Shown piece after piece: positions 1 through 5,760 of a stretch of 7,865 nucleotides of DNA. The translations under genes and the position numbers were made by a program. Within the stretch, counting starts at the first letter, position 1; each line of letters begins with the position of its first letter. Source of the DNA: Dehalococcoidia bacterium (GTDB taxonomy: Bacteria; Chloroflexota; Dehalococcoidia; Lucifugimonadales; SHYF01); NCBI GenBank assembly GCA_009692985.1, contig SHYF01000072.1, positions 1 to 7,865 on the forward strand. The letters are read 5' to 3'. The notes under the pieces were generated by a model that did no database searches, was not told where the DNA came from, and worked only from the letters and a program-made list of their open reading frames with translations.

Positions 1-85
1 AGGCCGCTGGCAGCGCGTGTTTCTGGTGGAGTTGGACCGGCCGCGGGCCAGAGAGGTAGTCCTCCAGGTCCTGGGGGAACATTAG
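1..85 (+). CDS. 3' end of an unidentified protein gene (partial, cut by window start)
   Basis: Reading from base 2, an open frame gives 27 residues and ends at TAG 83-85. The visible tail begins GRWQRVFLVELDRP and ends VVLQVLGEH. It has alternating hydrophobic residues and an amphipathic end, as expected of the last strand and helix of a folded domain. I do not recognise the family. Its 182-nt distance from sufB, and the separate promoter for sufB, suggest an independent transcription unit. A regulator of suf would often sit here, but nothing visible shows that this is one. A second frame (base 1) is also open through this stretch, so the call rests mainly on protein-like composition. Confidence 0.4.
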   Translation, partial: GRWQRVFLVELDRPRAREVVLQVLGEH

Positions 86-142
86 CTGCTTGGACTCTAC
101 CTCCCTACGCTGGTTGGTTCACACCCCAGGCCGCGATTTACA

Positions 143-171
143 TTGACGCATGTTGGTCTGGATGGTAAAAT
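143..171 (+). promoter_or_regulatory. Predicted sigma-70 type promoter of the suf operon
   Basis: A -35 box TTGACG (143-148, 5 of 6 to TTGACA) and a -10 box TAAAAT (166-171, 5 of 6 to TATAAT) are separated by exactly 17 bp. The predicted start of transcription is near 178, which gives a leader of about 90 nt before sufB. The -10 box runs directly into the inverted repeat that begins at 169, so access of polymerase should depend on whatever binds that repeat. Seen in sequence; promoter activity is inferred. Confidence 0.75.
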
Positions 172-201
172 AATTGTTGACCAACTCAGTCAACAATTAT
201 T
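169..201. promoter_or_regulatory. Perfect 13-bp inverted repeat, likely IscR/Rrf2-type operator
   Basis: Arms AATAATTGTTGAC (169-181) and GTCAACAATTATT (189-201) are perfect reverse complements around a 7-base centre CAACTCA. The central 25 bp (173-197) fit the E. coli IscR type-1 half-site ATASYYGACTR (recalled) at 9 of 11 positions on the left and 10 of 11 on the right. With 2 of 3 central W positions this makes 21 of 25. The repeat overlaps the end of the -10 box and the predicted transcription start, the classical position for a repressor. Only its right part would be transcribed, so it is better read as a DNA operator than as an RNA hairpin. It is AT-rich without a following T tract, so it is unlikely to be a terminator. 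The regulator gene is not in the window. Confidence 0.7.
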
Positions 202-267
202 GCGCGACATTGTCTACTCAAGCACACCAGCTTTGGGGCAGACGGGCCTCTAACGCAAAAGGAAAGT

Positions 268-1725
268 ATGTCTACCGGCAATAGGGCGGTCAAGGAGCTA
301 GCCAGCCAATCTTATCAGTACGGATGGGTCACACCCATCGAGTCTGATACTGCCCCCCGTGGGCTGAACGAGGATACCATCCGGTGGATCTCAGCCAAGA
401 AGAACGAGCCTGAGTTCCTGCTGGAGTGGCGGCTCAAGGCGTACCGCCATTTCATGACACTTCTCCAAAAAGAGCAGTTGCCAGAGTGGGCCAACGTCCA
501 CTATCCATCCATTGACTTCCAGGACATCATCTACTACTCAGCGCCCAAAACCAAAGAAAAGCTCAACAGTCTGGAAGAGGTGGACCCGGAGCTTTTGAAA
601 ACGTACGAGAAGCTAGGTATCCCTCTGGGAGAGCAGAAGAGACTGGCCGGCGTGGCCGTGGATGCCATCTTTGACAGCGTATCCATCGCCACTACGTTCA
701 AAGAGGAGCTAGCCAAGTACGGCGTTATCTTCGGCTCCTTCTCCGAAGCTGTGCAGAATCACCCGGAGCTGGTCGAGAAATACCTGGGCTCCGTTGTGCC
801 ATACACCGATAACTTCTATGCGGCCCTGAATGCCGCTGTGTTCTCAGACGGGTCTTTCTGCTACGTCCCCAAGGGAGTGCGTTGCCCCTTTGAGCTGACC
901 ACCTACTTCCGCATCAACGCCCAAAGCACCGGCCAGTTCGAGCGGACACTAATCGTGGCGGACGAAGGCAGCTATGTGAGCTATCTGGAGGGGTGCAGCG
1001 CACCGATGCGGGACGAGAACCAGCTACACGCCGCCGTTGTGGAGCTGGTTACACTGGACAACGCCGAGATCAAATACTCCACCATCCAGAACTGGTATCC
1101 AGGCGACGAAGAGGGCAAGGGCGGCATCTATAACTTCGTTACCAAGCGCGGCAAATGCGCTGGCGCTAACTCCAAGATCTCCTGGACCCAGGTTGAGACA
1201 GGCGCGGCCATCACCTGGAAGTACCCCAGCGTCATTCTTCAGGGAGACAACTCAGTGGGCGAGTTCTACTCGGTGGCGCTGACCAAAGGATACCAGCAGG
1301 CCGACACCGGCAGCAAAATGACCCACATGGGCAAGAACACCCGCAGCACAATTATTGCCAAGACCATCTCTGCAGGCCACGGCAACGGGACCTATCGCGG
1401 CTTGGTCAAGGTTATGCCCAAGGCTACCAACTCCTGGAACTTTACCCAGTGCGATTCGCTGCTGCTGAGCAACAGTTGCGGCGCTCACACCACGCCCTAC
1501 GTGGAGGTGCGCAACAACTCATCGCACCTGGAGCACGAGGCATTCACATCCAGGGTGAGCGAGGAGCAGCTCTTCTACTGCAACCAGCGAGGCATCTCCC
1601 TGGAGGAGGCCCACCGGCTCATTATCAACGGCTTTTGCAAAGAAGTATTCAAACAGCTACCATTCGAGTTTGCTGTTGAGGCCACCAGGCTTCTGGAAGC
1701 TAACTTGGAAGGGACTGTTGGGTAG
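268..1725 (+). CDS. sufB: SufB, scaffold subunit of the SufBCD Fe-S assembly complex
   Basis: SufB is the beta-helix scaffold on which nascent iron-sulfur clusters form, in complex with SufC and SufD in the cytoplasm. The 485-residue length is normal for the family. Conserved blocks include [19 protein letters not shown] (199-217), LEGCSAP (240-246), [12 protein letters not shown] (301-312) and the C-terminal [18 protein letters not shown] region (421-438). By alignment from the C-terminus, Cys395 (in QCDSL) matches E. coli Cys405, the sulfur-accepting residue. Glu424 (second E of EHEA) matches Glu434, and Cys243 matches Cys254. No intein interrupts the gene, although SufB is a frequent intein host. 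The ATG start has a good ribosome site, AAGGA at 259-263, 4 nt upstream. It is the first gene of the operon; sufC starts 9 nt after its stop. Confidence 0.98.
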   Translation: MSTGNRAVKELASQSYQYGWVTPIESDTAPRGLNEDTIRWISAKKNEPEFLLEWRLKAYRHFMTLLQKEQLPEWANVHYPSIDFQDIIYYSAPKTKEKLNSLEEVDPELLKTYEKLGIPLGEQKRLAGVAVDAIFDSVSIATTFKEELAKYGVIFGSFSEAVQNHPELVEKYLGSVVPYTDNFYAALNAAVFSDGSFCYVPKGVRCPFELTTYFRINAQSTGQFERTLIVADEGSYVSYLEGCSAPMRDENQLHAAVVELVTLDNAEIKYSTIQNWYPGDEEGKGGIYNFVTKRGKCAGANSKISWTQVETGAAITWKYPSVILQGDNSVGEFYSVALTKGYQQADTGSKMTHMGKNTRSTIIAKTISAGHGNGTYRGLVKVMPKATNSWNFTQCDSLLLSNSCGAHTTPYVEVRNNSSHLEHEAFTSRVSEEQLFYCNQRGISLEEAHRLIINGFCKEVFKQLPFEFAVEATRLLEANLEGTVG

Positions 1726-1734
1726 TCAGCAGCT

Positions 1735-2502
1735 ATGCTAGAAGTAATAGACCTCCACGCCTCAATAGGCGACGTGCCGATATTGAAGGGTGTCAATCTC
1801 CGGGTAAACGCTGGAGAGGTCCACGCCATCATGGGGCCCAACGGGTCCGGCAAGAGCACCCTGGCCTATGTGCTGGCGGGCCACCCATCTTACAAGGCGA
1901 CCTCGGGCCGCGCGCTATTCGAAGGACAGAATCTACTCGCGATGCTGCCTGAAAACAGGGCCAGGGCTGGCCTGTTCCTCTCCTTCCAGCACCCAGTTGA
2001 GGTGCCAGGGGTCCGGTTCGACGAGTTCATGCGGGCAGGATTCAACGCCCTTCGCAAGAGCCGTGGAGTGCCGGAGATGGGAGTGCTGGATTTCAACAAA
2101 CATCTCGCCAGCAAACTTGGCATTGTGGGAATGGACGCCACATTCACAAGACGCTACGTCAATGAAGGGTTCTCCGGCGGCGAGAAGAAGCGCGGAGAGA
2201 TATTGCAGATGGCTATCCTTGACCCCAAGCTGGCCATCCTGGACGAGACGGACTCCGGCCTGGATGTGGATGCACTCCGCGAGGTTGCCCAGGGGATAAA
2301 CAAGCTAAGGCGCGCGGACAACGCCATTCTTCTGGTCACTCACTACCAGCGCATCCTGAGCTACGTGACGCCGGATGTGGTGCACGTGCTCATCGGTGGC
2401 CGCATCGTGAAATCTGGCGGCAAAGAGATGGCCCTGGAGATCGAAACCGAAGGCTACGACAAGTACGAGGATATGGCCAAGGCCCTGAGGGCCGGCGCTT
2501 GA
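1735..2502 (+). CDS. sufC: SufC, ABC-type ATPase of the SufBCD complex
   Basis: SufC is the soluble ATPase that drives conformational change in SufB-SufD during cluster assembly; it is not a transporter. The 255 residues hold a full ABC nucleotide-binding domain: Walker A GPNGSGKS (34-41), Q-loop Gln85 in LSFQHPVEVPGV, signature FSGGEKKR (146-153), Walker B LAILD (166-170) followed by Glu171, D-loop SGLD (174-177) and switch His203. FSGGEKKRGEILQ and ETDSGLDVDAL are characteristic of SufC rather than of importer ATPases. Start ATG lies 9 nt after the sufB stop and has no strong Shine-Dalgarno sequence, which suggests translational coupling to sufB. Its stop overlaps the proposed TTG start of sufD by 4 nt. 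Confidence 0.98.
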   Translation: MLEVIDLHASIGDVPILKGVNLRVNAGEVHAIMGPNGSGKSTLAYVLAGHPSYKATSGRALFEGQNLLAMLPENRARAGLFLSFQHPVEVPGVRFDEFMRAGFNALRKSRGVPEMGVLDFNKHLASKLGIVGMDATFTRRYVNEGFSGGEKKRGEILQMAILDPKLAILDETDSGLDVDALREVAQGINKLRRADNAILLVTHYQRILSYVTPDVVHVLIGGRIVKSGGKEMALEIETEGYDKYEDMAKALRAGA

Positions 2503-3872
2503 ATGTTTCCACAGGTATGACACACCGAACCACCGTCCAGGAAGGGAAATACCTTGCGGCCTTCGACTCCTTTCAGAGGAACGGCGCCGTCGGAGACCCG
2601 GAGTGGATACATCAGCTACGAGAAGCTGCTATCGCCCGTTTCAACGTGCTGGGGTTCCCTGTGGCCCGGCGCGGCAACGAGGAGTGGAAGTACACGGACA
2701 TTCGACCCATAGCCGCGACCAATTTCCAGCCAGCCACTGGCTCTGCTCAGTTGACCTTGCCGCCCCCGGATGTAGATAGGCTCACCTTCGGCAACCCCGG
2801 ATGGAGCAGGATTGTATTTGTGGATGGCGTGTACAGCCAGGAGCTTTCCGCATTGACCTCTCTGCCCGCGGGGGTGAGTGTAGTCAGCCTTGCTCAGGCC
2901 CTGGTTACTCATGGGGACATGATAAAGCAACACATGGCCCGCTACGCCCCGTATGAGAGCGAGGCCTTCACCGCGCTGAACACTGCCTTTGCCCACGACG
3001 GCGCATTGGTGCAGATCGCTGATGGGGCCATCGCAGAGGAGCCGGTGCATCTCTTGTTCCTCACTACGGGCCGCCAGCAGGACACGGTCACGTATCCCAG
3101 GGTGCTGATACTCACCGGCAAAGACAGCAAAGCTACAGTTATTGAGAGCTACGGTAGCCTGGATGAAGGCCGGTACTTCACCAACGCCGTGACCGAGGTG
3201 CGGATGGGGTCTGGCTCGGTCCTGAACTACTACAAGGTCCAGCGGCAGAGCCAACAGGCATTTCACGTTTCCAACACCAATGTGTCCAACGCCAGCGGGG
3301 CCTCGTTCAATTCTGTGAACCTGGACCTGGGCGGCGGGCTTGTCAGGAACAACCTCAACGTCCTGATGGGTGAGGAAGGATGTTCCTGCGTGCTCAACGG
3401 ACTGTACTTGCTCAATGGAACGCAGCATGTGGATAATCAGGTTATTATTGACCACACCAGCTCCTATACCACGGCCAGCGAGCTTTACAAGGGAATCCTG
3501 GACGGGAAGTCGCACTCCGTGTTCCATGGCAGTATCATAGTGCGCAAGGGCATCCAGAAGGTGAATGCCAATCAGGTTGACAAGAACCTGCTCCTTTCGG
3601 ATCAGGCGGAGGCGGACACCAAGCCAGCCTTCTGGATATACTCGGACGACGTGAAGTGTGGCCACGGCGCCGCCTGCGGGCAGATGGATGAGAACGCGCT
3701 CTTCTATCTGAAGAGCCGGGGCATGGACGATAAGCTTGCTCGCCGCGTGCTTACCCGGGCTTTCGCCACACAAGTCATAGACAGCATTGGCAACGGAGCC
3801 TTCCGCGCTGCCGTTGGCCAGATAGTCGAGAACAAACTAGAGGAATGGTTGGAGGCCGGCGAAAGCCGTTGA
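2499..3872 (+). CDS. sufD: SufD, scaffold subunit of the SufBCD Fe-S assembly complex
   Basis: SufD is the SufB paralogue that pairs with it in the SufB-SufC2-SufD complex and supports iron entry and cluster formation. The N-terminal part has the family feature RRGNEEWKYTDIRPI. The rest is the beta-helix core, ending in YSDDVKCGHGAACGQ and a helical C-terminus with ALFYLKSRGM. In KCGHG, Cys387 and His389 (457-residue numbering) correspond to E. coli Cys358 and His360, the latter implicated at the SufB-SufD cluster site. The start is uncertain. TTG at 2499 overlaps the sufC stop (TTGA) and has GAGGG at 2487-2491 at 7-nt spacing. ATG at 2517 gives a 451-residue protein, but its only SD-like bases (AGG, 2513-2515) are too close. 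Both products keep all conserved parts. Confidence 0.95.
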   Translation: MNVSTGMTHRTTVQEGKYLAAFDSFQRNGAVGDPEWIHQLREAAIARFNVLGFPVARRGNEEWKYTDIRPIAATNFQPATGSAQLTLPPPDVDRLTFGNPGWSRIVFVDGVYSQELSALTSLPAGVSVVSLAQALVTHGDMIKQHMARYAPYESEAFTALNTAFAHDGALVQIADGAIAEEPVHLLFLTTGRQQDTVTYPRVLILTGKDSKATVIESYGSLDEGRYFTNAVTEVRMGSGSVLNYYKVQRQSQQAFHVSNTNVSNASGASFNSVNLDLGGGLVRNNLNVLMGEEGCSCVLNGLYLLNGTQHVDNQVIIDHTSSYTTASELYKGILDGKSHSVFHGSIIVRKGIQKVNANQVDKNLLLSDQAEADTKPAFWIYSDDVKCGHGAACGQMDENALFYLKSRGMDDKLARRVLTRAFATQVIDSIGNGAFRAAVGQIVENKLEEWLEAGESR

Positions 3873-3879
3873 CGGACCT

Positions 3880-4374
3880 ATGGCAATACAGCCACCCGGT
3901 GGAACAGCCGGCGGCATCAATGACCTCTACCAGGACATCCTGGTGGAGCACTATAAACGCCCACGGCATCACCAGCTTCTCCCAGACCCTGAGCTAAAGT
4001 CGGAAGGGTTCAATCCCTTCTGTGGCGACCGGGTTGTTTTCACGGCTCGACTGGATGGCGCTGGACGTATCAGCGGCGTCGGGTTCACCGGGCAGGGATG
4101 CGCCATCAGCCAGGCATCGGCGTCCATGATGACTGATGTTCTTCAGGGTCTGACCCTTGACGAGGTCAGAGGTGTGGTGGGCCGGTTCAGGGCAATGATG
4201 CAGGGGAAAGTGTTAAGTGAGCAGGAAAAAGAAGCCCTGAAAGACCTGGTAGTCCTGGAGGGGGTGAAGCAATTCCCAGTGCGTATCAAGTGCGCCCTGC
4301 TGGCATGGAGCGCACTGCAAGACGCCCTTGCGGAGTACAGCAAGAGCCGCAATAAACTGGAAACCTCGACGTAG
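3880..4374 (+). CDS. sufU: SufU, zinc-dependent sulfurtransferase partner of SufS
   Basis: This is a SufU-type member of the IscU/NifU-N fold family. In Gram-positive-type SUF systems, SufU accepts persulfide sulfur from SufS through a zinc site and passes it to SufBCD. The zinc ligands are visible: Cys48 and Asp50 in NPFCGDR, Cys74 in GQGCAIS and Cys138 in VRIKCALLAW. Lys stands before the last Cys where IscU scaffolds have His, and there is a longer segment between the second and third Cys; both mark SufU rather than IscU. The 164-residue length fits, with a slightly long Gly/Pro-containing N-terminus (MAIQPPGGTAGG). The start ATG is 7 nt after sufD with only a weak GGA upstream. No sufE or sufA is present, consistent with SufU doing the relay. 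It precedes sufS, the reverse of the Firmicutes sufS-sufU order. Confidence 0.96.
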   Translation: MAIQPPGGTAGGINDLYQDILVEHYKRPRHHQLLPDPELKSEGFNPFCGDRVVFTARLDGAGRISGVGFTGQGCAISQASASMMTDVLQGLTLDEVRGVVGRFRAMMQGKVLSEQEKEALKDLVVLEGVKQFPVRIKCALLAWSALQDALAEYSKSRNKLETST

Positions 4375-4395
4375 CAGGCGGCGGAAAAAGGGGAG

Positions 4396-4494
4396 GCCAG
4401 AGGGGGCATGCCCCCTCTGGCGGGGGAAATGGGGGTGTCCCCCAGAAATCTTTTCCCTCCCCCTTCCTGAAGGAAGGGGGATAAAGGGGGTTGG
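4396..4494 (+). repeat. Three-hairpin composite G/C-rich repeat, copy A, between sufU and sufS
   Basis: This fills most of the 126-nt sufU-sufS gap. Hairpin 1 is a perfect 26-bp palindrome (4396-4421) with half GCCAGAGGGGGCA. Nine bases later comes hairpin 2, GGGGG-TGT-CCCCC (4431-4443). Fifteen bases later hairpin 3 has arms CCCCCTTCC (4459-4467) and GGAAGGGGG (4472-4480) around loop TGAA, followed by ATAAAGGGGGTTGG (4481-4494). The same order and spacing recur at 7424-7527. No good U tract follows any hairpin, so a simple terminator is unlikely. The tail AAAGGGGG (4483-4490) is the only SD-like sequence before sufS. As an intra-operon element it would be transcribed and could affect sufS expression or mRNA decay; that is inference. 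Confidence 0.88.
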
Positions 4495-4500
4495 TCGCCC

Positions 4501-5739
4501 ATGTTTGACCCAAAGCTCATCCGAAAAGACTTTCCAATCCTCTCCCGTAAGGTCAACGGCAGCCCCCTGGTCTACCTGGACAATGCCGCCACCTCTCAGA
4601 AGCCACGACAAGTCATACAGGCGCTGGTGGAGTGCTACGAGCAGTACAACTCCAACGTCCACCGGGGCGTCCATACCATGAGCATGGAGGCCACGGACAG
4701 GTATGAGGCGGCTCGCCAGAAGGTGGCGGACCTCATCCACGCCCCCTCGGTGGAGGGTGTGATATTTGTCCGGAACACAACCGAGGCCATCAACCTGGTG
4801 GCCAACACCTGGGCAACACAAAACCTTGGCCCAGGCGACGAGATGGTTGTCACTGAGATGGAGCACCACAGCAATCTGGTGCCCTGGCAGAAGGTAACGG
4901 CTCAGGCGGGCGCGACTCTGCGCTTTCTCCCCGTGACGCCGGAAGGCACGCTAGACCTCACATCCTTGGACACTGTGATCAACGAGCGGACCAAGCTGGT
5001 ATCCGTGGTCCACATCTCCAACTTCCTGGGCACAATCAACCCAGTCAATGAGATCTGCAGGCGTGCTCACCAAGTGGGTGCGCGCTTTATGGTGGATGGG
5101 GCGCAGAGCGTGCCGCACATGCCTGTGGATGTGACGGACATGGACTGCGACTTTTTGGCCTTCTCGGGCCACAAGATGATGGCCCCTCCTGGCATCGGCG
5201 TGCTATACGCGAAGCCGTCGGTGCTGGAAGGCATGGAACCTTTTCTTCGTGGCGGCGACATGGTGAGGGAGGTGTGGTACGACCATGCCACCTGGAACGA
5301 CCTCCCCATGCGGTTCGAGGCTGGCACGCCCAACTTCGCCGACGCCATTGCTCTGGGCGTTGCGGTGGACTACCTACAGGCGCTGGGCATGGACAACGTG
5401 CGGCAACATGAGATTGAGATTGGCAGCTACGCGTTGCAGGCGCTGGGAGAGATGGAAGAGGTAACGATAGTAGGCCCAACGGAGGCACGACTCCGGGGTG
5501 GATTGGCGGCATTCACAACGGATGTCCACCCACACGACCTGGGGACGTTCCTTGACCAGGAAGGCATTGCCATTCGCACAGGGCATCATTGCGTGATGCC
5601 TATGCATAACAAGCTTGGGCTGGCGGCGACGGCCAGGGCCAGCTTCTACGTCTACAACACCAACGATGAGATGGATACGCTGGTGCGGGGTCTGAAGAAG
5701 GCCCTGGCCTACTTTGGCTCCCACGCCCTAAAGCCTTGA
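4501..5739 (+). CDS. sufS: SufS, group II PLP-dependent cysteine desulfurase
   Basis: SufS converts L-cysteine to alanine and holds the sulfur as a persulfide, which it transfers to SufU for cluster assembly. The 412 residues form a complete aminotransferase class V enzyme. The PLP Schiff-base lysine is Lys225 in FSGHKMM. Other pocket residues are His122 in TEMEHHSN, and Asp199 and Gln202 in MVDGAQS. The catalytic Cys364 lies in RTGHHCVMP, the short active-site loop of group II (SufS/CsdA) enzymes. The N-terminus FPILSRKVNGSPLVYLDNAA fits the family and fixes the start, as does an in-frame stop at 4468-4470. The Shine-Dalgarno candidate AAAGGGGG lies 10 nt upstream and belongs to repeat copy A, so initiation may be weak or structure-dependent. 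It is the last gene of the operon and ends 21 nt from the convergent binding-protein gene. Confidence 0.98.
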   Translation: MFDPKLIRKDFPILSRKVNGSPLVYLDNAATSQKPRQVIQALVECYEQYNSNVHRGVHTMSMEATDRYEAARQKVADLIHAPSVEGVIFVRNTTEAINLVANTWATQNLGPGDEMVVTEMEHHSNLVPWQKVTAQAGATLRFLPVTPEGTLDLTSLDTVINERTKLVSVVHISNFLGTINPVNEICRRAHQVGARFMVDGAQSVPHMPVDVTDMDCDFLAFSGHKMMAPPGIGVLYAKPSVLEGMEPFLRGGDMVREVWYDHATWNDLPMRFEAGTPNFADAIALGVAVDYLQALGMDNVRQHEIEIGSYALQALGEMEEVTIVGPTEARLRGGLAAFTTDVHPHDLGTFLDQEGIAIRTGHHCVMPMHNKLGLAATARASFYVYNTNDEMDTLVRGLKKALAYFGSHALKP

Positions 5740-5760
5740 TGGTCTCGGGAGTAGTCTTTT

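Noticed and set aside
178..267. Riboswitch or leader RNA in the sufB 5' leader
   Set aside because: Apart from half of the operator palindrome, I see no stable hairpin, conserved aptamer-like motif or expression platform in the roughly 90-nt leader.
2616..3773. A 385-codon open frame on the - strand opposite sufD
   Set aside because: It lies wholly inside the well-conserved sufD gene, its translation resembles no family I know and lacks domain-like patterns, and there is no promoter or ribosome site; long antisense frames are common in GC-rich coding DNA.
4431..4454. Rho-independent terminator: GGGGG-TGT-CCCCC followed by AGAAATCTTTT
   Set aside because: The T run is short and 7 nt away from the stem, and sufS downstream has no evident promoter of its own, so termination here would silence it. 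Partial attenuation cannot be excluded.
4213..4869. A 218-codon - strand open frame across the end of sufU, repeat copy A and the start of sufS
   Set aside because: It is antisense to two conserved genes and translates the hairpin repeat; no family resemblance. The overlapping frames at 4143-4556 and 4286-4513 are rejected for the same reason.
5719..5760. Terminator at the end of the suf operon (CTCCC ... GGGAG then TAGTCTTTTT)
   Set aside because: The stem would be only 5 bp with a loop of more than 20 nt. The T run is suggestive but not enough to call a terminator.
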